Shown piece after piece: positions 42,795 through 50,535 of a stretch of 64,000 nucleotides of DNA. A program made the position numbers and the translations under genes. The stretch covers positions 434,001 to 498,000 of the forward strand of contig JBOEGX010000001.1 of assembly GCA_050633645.1 (NCBI GenBank). Reading direction: 5' to 3'. Positions within the stretch are counted from its first letter, which is position 1; every line of letters begins with the position of its first letter. Under the pieces are notes generated by a model, which was not told the origin of the DNA, did no database searches, and saw nothing but the letters and a program-made list of their open reading frames with translations. The stretch is from UBA1672 sp050633645 (lineage in GTDB: Bacteria > Pseudomonadota > Alphaproteobacteria > Micavibrionales > Micavibrionaceae).

Positions 42795-43409
42795 ATGCAT
42801 AGTATTTCAGACATATTTAAACAACTTCGTGATGCCATGACATCAGATGATATATCGCTTGATGAAATTCTTGAGGTTTTTCATGAACGGGGCTTTGGCG
42901 TATTTTTGTTTTTCTTTTCTCTGCCTGCCGCGCTCCCCCTGCCCGCCGTTGGGGTTGGGACGGTGCTTGGCCTCCCCCTCCTTTTCCTAACCGCGCAGCA
43001 AGCAATGGGGCGGCATACAATTTGGTTTCCGAAAAAGATGCGTGCCAAGCGCCTAAAATGTAACACAATCAGAGGGTTCGCCGATAAGGCCGAGCCGTGG
43101 GTGGCGTGTATAGAGCGTTTTATCAAGCCCCGCCTTGGCTTTGTCACACAGGGCGCGTTTTCAAATTTAATCGGGGTATTCGGGTTTCTTATGACCTTGG
43201 CGGTTTGTATCCCCCTGCCCCTTACCAATACAGTGCCTAGCCTTGGCATTGCGTTAATGGCCATTGGCATTTTAATGCGGGATGGGCTTGCCGTTTTGGC
43301 GGGTGCGGGCATTGGGATATTATGGATTTGTATGCTGTCCCTTATTGTTATAGTGTTGGGCGTGGAAGGTATTGACCTTATCAAAGACATGATTAAGAGC
43401 TATTTATAA
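42795..43409 (+). CDS. ExoD family membrane protein
   Basis: A 204-residue inner-membrane protein of the exopolysaccharide synthesis ExoD family. A cytoplasmic N-terminus (SISDIFKQLRDAMTSDDISLDEILEVF in pieces) precedes several hydrophobic helices: FGVFLFFFSLPAALPLP, GLPLLFLTAQ, FGFLMTLAVCIPLPLTNT, LGIALMAIGILMRDG and WICMLSLIVIVLGV. ExoD was tied to exopolysaccharide production and nodulation in rhizobia; its biochemical role is unclear. GTG 42792 and ATG 42795 overlap as starts. dsbB starts four bases after its stop. Confidence 0.86.
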   Translation: MHSISDIFKQLRDAMTSDDISLDEILEVFHERGFGVFLFFFSLPAALPLPAVGVGTVLGLPLLFLTAQQAMGRHTIWFPKKMRAKRLKCNTIRGFADKAEPWVACIERFIKPRLGFVTQGAFSNLIGVFGFLMTLAVCIPLPLTNTVPSLGIALMAIGILMRDGLAVLAGAGIGILWICMLSLIVIVLGVEGIDLIKDMIKSYL

Positions 43410-43412
43410 ATT

Positions 43413-43943
43413 ATGATCAAAAGAATTCTTGAAACCCCCTTTATCATTTTTGCATTGATTGCAGCCATATCGTTCAGTGCGCTTGCCGCCGCCTTTGTTG
43501 CGGAGGGGGTATTGAATTTAGAGCCTTGCCAGCTTTGTATTACGCAACGCTATCCTTTTGCATTCGGGCTTTTGGCGGGGATTATCGGCATGGTATTTAA
43601 AAGCAAAAAAACACTGAGCGTTATTCTGCTCTTGCTTTGCTCTATCGCCTTTTTAGGCAATAGCGCGGTTGCATTTTATCATACAGGGGTAGAGCAGCAT
43701 TGGTGGGAATCCGCGATAGAAGGATGCACGATTGCGGAATTTGAAGATAATAGCGGGAAATCCATATTGGAAAACCTGCTAAGTGCGCCAATGGGAGATT
43801 GCAGCATGATCCCGTGGCAAGATCCCATATTTGGCTTTTCAATGGCGAATTGGAATATTCCGTTTTGTTTCGGGTTATTCCTATTTTGCCTGGTTGGTGC
43901 GTATTTTGTTAAGAGACGCCAAGAGCCTTTAGCGTCATCATAA
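43413..43943 (+). CDS. dsbB: Disulfide bond formation protein B (DsbB family)
   Basis: DsbB passes electrons from DsbA to quinone and so keeps the periplasm oxidising. The 176-residue protein has four membrane helices. The first redox pair is Cys39-Gln-Leu-Cys42 in the first periplasmic loop; the second pair is Cys105 (EGCTIAEF) and Cys130 (MGDCSMIPW). It is three bases downstream of the exoD-type gene. The 3' end overlaps the small minus-strand gene at 43909-44034. Confidence 0.9.
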   Translation: MIKRILETPFIIFALIAAISFSALAAAFVAEGVLNLEPCQLCITQRYPFAFGLLAGIIGMVFKSKKTLSVILLLLCSIAFLGNSAVAFYHTGVEQHWWESAIEGCTIAEFEDNSGKSILENLLSAPMGDCSMIPWQDPIFGFSMANWNIPFCFGLFLFCLVGAYFVKRRQEPLASS

Positions 43944-44034
43944 TCGAAAAAGCAATACCGCCGTGGAATATAAAAAAGCCGACAGATTCTTTTAAGCTGC
44001 GCTTTTTGCTGAAATCAAATAAATCATTAAACAT
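43909..44034 (-). CDS. Small membrane protein of about 41 residues
   Basis: The frame (MFNDLFDFSKKRSLKESVGF then FIFHGGIAFSIMMTLKALGVS) has a charged cytoplasmic-looking start and one hydrophobic helix. AAAGG lies ten bases before ATG 44034; an in-frame ATG at 44043 is possible but overlaps that site. A promoter-like TTGACA (44090-44085) with a weak -10 about 16 bases on lies upstream. The family type (FDFSKKRSLKES...) recalls small alphaproteobacterial membrane proteins. It overlaps the 3' end of dsbB by 35 bases in the opposite direction. Confidence 0.6.
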   Translation of the reverse strand: MFNDLFDFSKKRSLKESVGFFIFHGGIAFSIMMTLKALGVS

Positions 44035-44190
44035 ATCGAACATCCTTTACAATACGACTCGTACTACAATATGAGCGTGTCATATGTCAAGGTTTTCTGC
44101 GGATTATTTCGCATTTTTATGGTTTATGCCTTCTTTTTATTATTGTTTGGCTCTATTGTGTTTCTATCATTATTATTTCGAGGTTTTTTT

Positions 44191-45378
44191 ATGACTAATA
44201 TCGGCACTCCGTTTTCTACGTCACAAACCAAGGTTCTGCTCTGTGGGTCTGGGGAGTTGGGGAAAGAGGTTGCGATTGAGCTTAAGCGTTTGGGCGTTGA
44301 GGTTATTGCGCTCGATAGCTATGCTAATGCGCCTGCTATGCAGATTGCGGATCGCGCGCATGTTCTTTCGATGCTGGATGGTGCGGCGTTGCGCGCTGTG
44401 ATTGAGCAGGAAAAACCCGATTTTATCGTGCCAGAGGTTGAGGCAATTGCCACGGATATGCTTGTTGAGCTGGAGAGTGAGGGGTTCACTGTTGTTCCCA
44501 CTGCGCGTGCGGCGAAGCTGACCATGAACCGCGAGGGTATTCGCAGCTTGGCGGCGGAGGAGTTATCGCTCCCTACTTCGCCCTATTGTTTTTGCAATAC
44601 CTTTGATGAGTATAAAGAGGGCGTTACTAGAATCGGATATCCTTGCGTGGTGAAGCCAATTATGAGCTCATCAGGCAAAGGGCAAAGCGTATTACGCAGC
44701 GCAGATGATTTGGAAAAGACATGGGCATACGCACAGGAAGGCGGACGCGCGGGCGCGGGGCGCGTGATTGTCGAGGGGTTTGTTGATTTTGATTATGAAA
44801 TTACCCTCCTCACTCTTCGTCATAAAGATGGGACGAGCTTTTGCCTGCCGATTGGGCATAGGCAAGAAGACGGCGATTATATGGAATCGTGGCAGCCACA
44901 GTGCATGAGTGATATCGCGTTGGAACGCGCGCAAGATATGGCAAAAAAGGTTACGGATAACCTTGGGGGCTATGGCATTTTCGGTGTCGAGTTTTTTGTG
45001 AAGGGTGACATTGTTTATTTCAGCGAGCTATCCCCGCGTCCGCATGATACGGGCATGGTTACGATGATCTCACAGGATTTATCGGAATTTGCGCTGCATG
45101 CTCGGGCATTTCTGGGCTTGCCTATTCCTGCTATACGCTTTCACGGGGCGTCTGCCTCTGCGGCGATGGTTGTGAACGGGGTTTCAAAGAATGTGAGCTT
45201 TGGGAACTTGGGCAACGCTCTGGCCGCGCCTGATACCGATATCCGCCTGTTTGGTAAGCCCGAAGTCAATGGCAAGCGCCGCATGGGTGTGGCATTAGCA
45301 CGCGGTGAAACGACGGACGATGCGGTGGCGAAAGCACTTAACGTAAAAAATAAAATAGACGTCAATCTGAACACTTAG
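44191..45378 (+). CDS. purT: Formate-dependent phosphoribosylglycinamide formyltransferase
   Basis: PurT makes formyl-GAR from GAR, formate and ATP in purine synthesis, an alternative to PurN. The 395-residue protein is of ATP-grasp type: VLLCGSGELGKEVAIELKRLG at the N-terminus (broken here by length limits), YPCVVKPIMSSSGKGQSVL (ATP-binding), and FGVEFFVKGDIVYFSELSPRPHDTG with metal-binding residues. The frame opens upstream at 44071, but ATG 44191 has GAGG in front and matches the E. coli length of 392. A perfect parS site lies 18 bases after the stop. Confidence 0.94.
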   Translation: MTNIGTPFSTSQTKVLLCGSGELGKEVAIELKRLGVEVIALDSYANAPAMQIADRAHVLSMLDGAALRAVIEQEKPDFIVPEVEAIATDMLVELESEGFTVVPTARAAKLTMNREGIRSLAAEELSLPTSPYCFCNTFDEYKEGVTRIGYPCVVKPIMSSSGKGQSVLRSADDLEKTWAYAQEGGRAGAGRVIVEGFVDFDYEITLLTLRHKDGTSFCLPIGHRQEDGDYMESWQPQCMSDIALERAQDMAKKVTDNLGGYGIFGVEFFVKGDIVYFSELSPRPHDTGMVTMISQDLSEFALHARAFLGLPIPAIRFHGASASAAMVVNGVSKNVSFGNLGNALAAPDTDIRLFGKPEVNGKRRMGVALARGETTDDAVAKALNVKNKIDVNLNT

Positions 45379-45395
45379 TTGAAATGTTCCCCTTA

Positions 45396-45411
45396 TGTTT
45401 CACGTGAAACA
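45396..45411. promoter_or_regulatory. parS: parS centromere-like site (perfect 16-bp palindrome)
   Basis: The 16-bp palindrome TGTTTCACGTGAAACA is identical to the consensus ParB-binding parS sequence known from Bacillus and closely matched in Caulobacter. It lies in the short gap after purT. Chromosomal parS sites cluster near the replication origin, so this window is probably origin-proximal. Confidence 0.9.
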
Positions 45412-45418
45412 TCGCAAA

Positions 45419-45444
45419 AAAAGCCGAAGTTTCCTCCGGCTTTT
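45419..45444. terminator. Bidirectional terminator between purT and the minus-strand gene
   Basis: AAAAGCCG (45419-45426) pairs with CGGCTTTT (45437-45444), extended by two more pairs after an A/C mismatch. A-tract before and T-tract after let it work for both converging genes. Confidence 0.8.
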
Positions 45445-45466
45445 AGTTTGTCGATTTACGACTTAT

Positions 45467-45826
45467 CTATTTTCCTTTTTCAAGAGTGGTGAGGTATGAC
45501 ACCACAACCATCCCCATAAGGACATCAACCTTGTATGACAAATACACGCCGACAAAAGCGATGACGACTGACATCATGTCATTCGTAAGCTTTTTACCGG
45601 AAAGGATCATGCTGGACAGGATTAGTGTCCAACCCGCTCCGATTAGCGTATGCCAGTGGCTTCCTTCAAAGAAAGCACCAACTGTGCCGTCAATCATTCC
45701 AAAAGCCCCCATATAGTGGCCAAGGAAGGTTGAAAGACCAACCAACAGCACTGTATAGAACAGGAAAAACCCGATCGCGTCTGTGGTTGAGCGTAAATGT
45801 GCTAGATTCGTTATGTTATTAAACAT
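45467..45826 (-). CDS. Small multi-pass membrane protein, unknown
   Basis: A 119-residue protein with three or four hydrophobic segments: TDAIGFFLFYTVLLVGLSTFLG, HTLIGAGWTLILSSMIL, MMSVVIAFVGVYLSY and VLMGMVVVSYLTTL. AAAGGAGG, a near-perfect ribosome-binding site, precedes ATG 45826 by five bases, so this start is clear although the frame runs on to 45997. No family was recognised. Repeat copy 2 lies 128 bases upstream of its start. Confidence 0.72.
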   Translation of the reverse strand: MFNNITNLAHLRSTTDAIGFFLFYTVLLVGLSTFLGHYMGAFGMIDGTVGAFFEGSHWHTLIGAGWTLILSSMILSGKKLTNDMMSVVIAFVGVYLSYKVDVLMGMVVVSYLTTLEKGK

Positions 45827-45953
45827 AATATCCTCCTTTCGTTGCACGTTGCGCGTCTGCCTTTTGGTAAGCACCATGCTTGTCATTAGCGTTTGCGCCG
45901 GTTGATGGCAGGCCGTGAAAACCATTTTCAGTAGCGTGCCAATTCTGTTTTTC

Positions 45954-46024
45954 TTCGGGCTATCGCCCGCCTCGCACTTGCTCGGTACAATTTGCATTTA
46001 TAATTTTCAATTATTCATGCAAAT
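45954..46024. repeat. Dispersed structured intergenic repeat, copy 2
   Basis: The CGGGC/GCCCG stem (45956-45969), then the block CGCACTTGCTCGGTACAATTT, matches copy 1 (17736-17795) nearly base for base. The second stem is ATTTGCAT (45990-45997) with ATGCAAAT (46017-46024), enclosing an inner ATAATT/AATTAT stem. Its sequence differs from copy 1 but pairing is kept. Confidence 0.65.
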
Positions 46025-46071
46025 CACTTTCTTTCTATCGCTATTATTCTTATTTCTTCTTTGTGCGATCA

Positions 46072-46644
46072 TTAAATATCTTCCAATTCCGTATCCCAGT
46101 ATAAAAAATCACTCCAACTTTCGTGTAGGAAATTAGGCTGGAATTTGCGCCCTCTTTCCCGAAGTTCATACATTGTGGGTTGTCGTGGCTCTCTTAGCGG
46201 TAACATCCCTATATCTCGTGGCATTTTATTGCCCTTTTTTGTGTTACAGCACTGACACGCCGCGACTATATTTTCCCAATTTGTGCGCCCGCCTTTGCTG
46301 CGCGGTATTACGTGATCAAATGTTAGATCATGTGTTTTAAATTCGTCTCCGCAATATTGGCATTCCCATTGATCGCGCAAAAACAGATTAAATCTTGTGA
46401 AGGCCGGTGTTCTTCGCGGCGCAACGTATTCTTTTAAGGCTAAAACCGATGGAAGTTTCATCTCTAAATCCGGGGATCTTACCGTTCTGTCATATTCCGA
46501 AACGACGCTTACACTCCCTCTAAAAATGGCCTTAACAGCATCCTGCCAAGACCATACAGATAACGGGAAATAACTTAGCGGCCTGAAATCCGCATTCAGT
46601 ATCAATGCATTACATCGCTCCAATGGTATGGTGGCAGTCGTCAT
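46072..46644 (-). CDS. HNH endonuclease family protein
   Basis: A 190-residue protein. The HNH signature is CQYCGDEF (zinc CxxC) then LTFDHVIPRSKGGRTNWENIVAACQCCN, with catalytic histidine in FDHVIP and the second zinc pair CQCC. The N-terminal domain (ALILNADFRPLSYFPLSVWSWQDAVKAIF in pieces) is common to a widespread bacterial HNH group of unknown target. The ATG at 46644 has AGGAGAA at good spacing. It might be a DNA repair or mobile-DNA nuclease; its neighbours give no clue. Confidence 0.88.
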   Translation of the reverse strand: MTTATIPLERCNALILNADFRPLSYFPLSVWSWQDAVKAIFRGSVSVVSEYDRTVRSPDLEMKLPSVLALKEYVAPRRTPAFTRFNLFLRDQWECQYCGDEFKTHDLTFDHVIPRSKGGRTNWENIVAACQCCNTKKGNKMPRDIGMLPLREPRQPTMYELRERGRKFQPNFLHESWSDFLYWDTELEDI

Positions 46645-46903
46645 AACAACGGTTCTCCTCTTTTTACTCTTTCGATTTTGTTGAAAGGTGCAGAACGCCC
46701 GATCAGACAAAATGCCGATTGCGAGGCCTGCATAGGAAGGAGCCGTTATGGCTTAGTCAAGCCTCATGCTTATAGTGTAATTATATCACATTGTTTTGAA
46801 ATTTTATTACATTTTTTTATAATTCTATGCTGCAATACACAATTTTACATAATGCAATATTGTGGGTGTGCGTTGCAGCAATCACCCTTGTTTTTAGCTT
46901 TTA

Positions 46904-47563
46904 TCATGCAAAGATATTTTGGAGGAACTCACCGCCGCTTTTAATGCCCTGCTCATCGATGGAATGCGTTAAGCCTGCCGTGGTATGTCCGCTTACCTTA
47001 AATCCGCTGCCAATTAATGTGCCGCGTGCATTGCTCCATGCCGCGACGGGAACAACATCATCCGCCTCCCCATGGATCAGGTGGATGGGCGGTTTTTGAA
47101 TATCGGCTTTATTTTCTTGTTCATCCCATAGCAATGCGCCCGAATACCCAAGAACGCCCGCGAGTTTTTCTTTCAGGCGCGGGGCAACATGCAAAGATGT
47201 CATTGTTCCTTGCGAAAAACCAAGGAGTGCGACCTTATCAAGAGGTAGGCCGACACGCTGCGCTTGTGCCGCGATGAATTCCTCGACCAGCGGGAATACA
47301 TTTTTTACGCCATCCAGCATCACATGCGGGTCACGGTTTTGCAAAGAAAACCACTGAAAAGAATCGGGGTAACCTGGCGGCACCATATCACATGGAAACG
47401 GTGCATCGGGGGAGACAAATGCGGCATCTGGCACATATTGCGCGAGATAAGGCGACAAGGAAATCAAATCTCGCCCGTTGGAGCCAACGCCATGCAGCAT
47501 AATTACAAGCTGCTTTGGCGCGCCTGATTTTGGCAGATGTTCGTAAAAGTTATTTATATTCAT
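46904..47563 (-). CDS. Carboxylesterase / phospholipase-2 family hydrolase
   Basis: A 219-residue alpha/beta-hydrolase of the carboxylesterase type (YpfH/EstB-like). The oxyanion strand is VIMLHGVGSNG, the nucleophile Ser117 in LLGFSQGTM, the acid Asp168 or Asp169 (HGEADDVVPV), and the base His200 (GLTHSID). No signal peptide. Such enzymes hydrolyse short-chain esters or lysophospholipids. It stands alone on the minus strand after the HNH gene. Confidence 0.88.
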   Translation of the reverse strand: MNINNFYEHLPKSGAPKQLVIMLHGVGSNGRDLISLSPYLAQYVPDAAFVSPDAPFPCDMVPPGYPDSFQWFSLQNRDPHVMLDGVKNVFPLVEEFIAAQAQRVGLPLDKVALLGFSQGTMTSLHVAPRLKEKLAGVLGYSGALLWDEQENKADIQKPPIHLIHGEADDVVPVAAWSNARGTLIGSGFKVSGHTTAGLTHSIDEQGIKSGGEFLQNIFA

Positions 47564-47628
47564 GAAACATTCTCTAGCATGGGGCGTTAATTTACGATAG
47601 TAAAAGAACGTATCATAAGGGAATTAGT

Positions 47629-48645
47629 ATGGGACAATACAGATTTTTTGCGGTGATGTTTTTAGCAGGAGTACTCACCTGCCCGATTGCCTATGCCGAG
47701 GATATGGAAGAAAACTCTAAATATTTAAGTATATCGATTGAAAATGATAATTTTGGCGGAAATTCTGATCGGTATTATACGAGTGGTGTGCGCGCAACCT
47801 GGTTTGATGCAAGAACCGATGTGCCAAATCCGATTCAGGAAATAACCGAACATATCCCGACTTTTGATATTACCGCCGAAACAGGTACGTTTTATTCATT
47901 AGGGCATAATATGTATACGCCTGCGGATGTAAGGGTAGCCAATCAACCTGTGAATGATCGCCCTTGGGCGGCATTCTTATATGGCTCTGTTGGATTGGCC
48001 AATGTGACGTATAATGACGATGTGCCGAACCATATTGATGAGCTTGAGTTTACCCTTGGTGTTGTTGGGCCAGAAGCACTGGGTAAACCAATACAACGCT
48101 TTGTTCATAGCCATATTACCGGTTCGCCAAAACCCAGAGGATGGAAGAACCAGTTGAATTTCGAACCTGGCGTGATGATTTCATGGCAGCGCCGTATGCC
48201 CTACGCTTGGGCATATGATTCCAATTATTTTAATGCGCGGATCGAGCCTAACTTTAATATTACCGTTGGCAATATACGTACGCATGCGGGCTTTGGCGGA
48301 ATGCTTGTTATTGGATCATCGCAAGATCAAGACACGCCGCCGCGTGTTCGTCCCGCCGTTCCCGGGACTGGTGTGTTTATGGAGAGTGGGAATATTATCG
48401 ATTGGCAGGTTTTTGCAGGAGCAGAAGGGCGCGCCGTTGCACGCGATATATTCCTTGATGGAAATACATTTACCGATAGCCATAGCGTTGATAAGCGATA
48501 TTTCGTTGGTGATTTAAGCGGTGGATTTGCGCTTAGCTATGATGATTATCGCCTTGCCTACACACTCAACTGGCGCAGTAAAGAGTTCAAAACCCAAGCC
48601 GAGGAAAGCATATTTGGTTCACTTACTTTGACAAAAAGGTTCTAG
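47629..48645 (+). CDS. LpxR-family lipid A deacylase-like outer-membrane protein
   Basis: A 338-residue beta-barrel protein with a signal peptide (cleavage after YAE-type site near residue 24). The LpxR/DUF2219 pattern is clear: SISIENDNFGGNSDRYYTSGVR with the Asn/Asp and Ser-bearing loops, then the His-containing FVHSHITGSPKPRGWKNQL, and a final barrel strand SLTLTKRF ending in Phe. LpxR removes 3'-acyl chains from lipid A in the outer membrane. AGGGAATT lies before the ATG. Activity on this organism's lipid A is inferred only. Confidence 0.88.
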   Translation: MGQYRFFAVMFLAGVLTCPIAYAEDMEENSKYLSISIENDNFGGNSDRYYTSGVRATWFDARTDVPNPIQEITEHIPTFDITAETGTFYSLGHNMYTPADVRVANQPVNDRPWAAFLYGSVGLANVTYNDDVPNHIDELEFTLGVVGPEALGKPIQRFVHSHITGSPKPRGWKNQLNFEPGVMISWQRRMPYAWAYDSNYFNARIEPNFNITVGNIRTHAGFGGMLVIGSSQDQDTPPRVRPAVPGTGVFMESGNIIDWQVFAGAEGRAVARDIFLDGNTFTDSHSVDKRYFVGDLSGGFALSYDDYRLAYTLNWRSKEFKTQAEESIFGSLTLTKRF

Positions 48646-48701
48646 AGAAACCATGAATTTGGTGTTACAATGTCGCGGTTTTTACAGGAGATTTAAGCAC
48701 A

Positions 48702-49019
48702 ATGAAATACGATTTATTACATATCCAAGGCAAGCCGTACGTTCTTGTGCCGTTACATGACTACCGTGACATGACAACATCGGGCGAGAATAAATCATTG
48801 CCTGAGGACGTTCTTAATCAACTCTCTGCGCGGCAGGACCATCCGCTTAAAATCCTTCGTAAGCATCGTTCCATGACTCAGGCTGATCTGGCCAAAGCGT
48901 CAGGGATTTCACGTCCATATTTGACGGAAATTGAAACGGGCAAAAAAGACGGCTCATTACGGGCAATGAAGGCCCTTGCCGAAGCACTTAGTGTTAACAT
49001 TGGTGATTTGGCGGCTTAA
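48702..49019 (+). CDS. XRE-family HTH protein with N-terminal extension
   Basis: A 105-residue protein. The N-terminal 40 residues (MKYDLLHIQGKPYVLVPLHDY) resemble the antitoxin-like prefix of small prevent-host-death and XRE proteins, and residues 50-105 form a Cro/cI helix-turn-helix (LRKHRSMTQADLAKASGISRPYLTEIE in pieces). AGGAG precedes the ATG. No toxin gene is adjacent, so the role of this regulator is unknown. It converges on the HerA-like gene with 10 bases between. Confidence 0.85.
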   Translation: MKYDLLHIQGKPYVLVPLHDYRDMTTSGENKSLPEDVLNQLSARQDHPLKILRKHRSMTQADLAKASGISRPYLTEIETGKKDGSLRAMKALAEALSVNIGDLAA

Positions 49020-49029
49020 TAACGTTGGA

Positions 49030-50523
49030 TTACCGCCTTTTTATCGCCCCCAACACCCCGCGAATAAGCTCTTTTGCAATCATACGTCCGACGGATGAGC
49101 TGACCGATCTGACCATAGATTTTACGGCAGCCTCGCCCACGCTCTGACGATTGGATGATCGTTTTTTAGGCTTTGTTTTTTCCTCTTCCGCTGCTTCTTT
49201 TTCGGCATTTTCTGCCGCTTTCTTTGCACGTTTTTGCAAAATCTCATAGGCAGATTCGTTATCAACCGTTTTGTCGTAAATACGCCCAATTACGCTCTGT
49301 GACATAATGCCTGCGCGAATTACACTATCAATCGGCCCTAGCTTTGAACATGGTGGACGGATCATCGTACGTTGAACGATTGAGGGTTGGCCTTTTTTCT
49401 CCAGTGTTGAGACGAGAGCCTCACCCACGCCGAGATCGGTAATTGCATCTTCCACCTTGAAGTCAGGATTTGCGCGGTAGGTTTGTGAAGCCATCCTGAT
49501 TGCTTTTTGTTGCTTTGGTGTGAAAGCACGTAAGGCGTGCTGCACCCTATTTCCCAGCTGCCCTAATACGGAGTCCGGAATGTCATCGGGGCTTTGTGTG
49601 ACAAAGAAAACACCAACGCCCTTTGAACGGATCAGGCGCACGACCTGTTCTATTTTTTCCAATAATGCCTTTGGTGCATCATTGAACAGCAAATGTGCCT
49701 CGTCAAAAAAGAACACAAATTTGGGTTTATCAGAATCCCCTGCTTCGGGCAGCTCCTCGAACAGCTCCGAGAGCATCCAAAGCAAAAACGTACCGTATAA
49801 ACGTGGGGCGTTCATCAGCTTATCAGCAGCGAGGATATTGACCATTCCACGGCCATCCGATGTTGTACGAATAAAATCATTGAGATCAAGCGCCGTTTCA
49901 CCAAAAAACTTATCCGCGCCTTGGTCTTCGAGCCTTAGAAGTGAGCGCTGGATTGCACCAATTGATCCAGAAGACACATTGCCATACTCAGCGGAAATTT
50001 CCGCTCTCTGCTCACTTAAAGAATTAAGAAGGGCGCGTAAATCTTTTAAATCTAACAATAATAACCCTTGCTCATCCGCAACACGAAAAGCAATATTCAT
50101 CACGCCTTCTTGCGTATCGTTAAGCTCTAACATTCGTGATAGCAATAGTGGCCCGATTTCAGAAATCGTTGTACGAACGGGATGACCTTGCTCACCATAT
50201 AGATCCCAAAACGTTACGGGCGAGTCTTTGGCGACGTATTCATTGTTAAGGCCGATTAGATTTGCGCGTTTTACAAGGAAATCTTGCATATCGCCTTTAC
50301 GGCTCATCCCCGAAAGATCGCCTTTTGCATCGGCCATAAATACGGGCACGCCTGCGTTAGAGAACCCTTCGGCCAACACCTGCAATGTCACGGTTTTCCC
50401 CGTTCCTGTTGCACCTGCTATTAAACCATGACGGTTCCCCCATTTAAGCGGGAGGTATTGATTATCGCCTGCGCCGTTATTGCTTTTACCTATAAAAATT
50501 GCGTCATCTTTTAAACATGTCAT
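49030..50523 (-). CDS. HerA/YjgR-type DNA-translocating ATPase
   Basis: A 497-residue DUF853/HerA-like ATPase. Walker A is GATGTGKTVT near residue 35, Walker B KFVFFFDEAHLLF, and the arginine-finger and sensor region is VGVFFVTQSPDDIPDSVLGQLGNRVQHALRAF (split to stay short). The C-terminal 70 residues are charged (KKAAENAEKEAAEEEKTKPKKR). YjgR-like proteins are common but their substrate is not known. metC lies 12 bases upstream on the same strand, possibly in one transcript. Confidence 0.9.
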   Translation of the reverse strand: MTCLKDDAIFIGKSNNGAGDNQYLPLKWGNRHGLIAGATGTGKTVTLQVLAEGFSNAGVPVFMADAKGDLSGMSRKGDMQDFLVKRANLIGLNNEYVAKDSPVTFWDLYGEQGHPVRTTISEIGPLLLSRMLELNDTQEGVMNIAFRVADEQGLLLLDLKDLRALLNSLSEQRAEISAEYGNVSSGSIGAIQRSLLRLEDQGADKFFGETALDLNDFIRTTSDGRGMVNILAADKLMNAPRLYGTFLLWMLSELFEELPEAGDSDKPKFVFFFDEAHLLFNDAPKALLEKIEQVVRLIRSKGVGVFFVTQSPDDIPDSVLGQLGNRVQHALRAFTPKQQKAIRMASQTYRANPDFKVEDAITDLGVGEALVSTLEKKGQPSIVQRTMIRPPCSKLGPIDSVIRAGIMSQSVIGRIYDKTVDNESAYEILQKRAKKAAENAEKEAAEEEKTKPKKRSSNRQSVGEAAVKSMVRSVSSSVGRMIAKELIRGVLGAIKRR

Positions 50524-50535
50524 GTTTATACTTTC

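Noticed and set aside
44071..44190. In-frame upstream extension of purT with a hydrophobic stretch
   Set aside because: No ribosome-binding site, and the conserved ATP-grasp protein begins at the ATG 44191 with GAGG before it.
48702..49019. XRE protein as the antitoxin of a toxin-antitoxin system
   Set aside because: No small partner gene is adjacent: the neighbours are an LpxR-like gene and a HerA-like ATPase.
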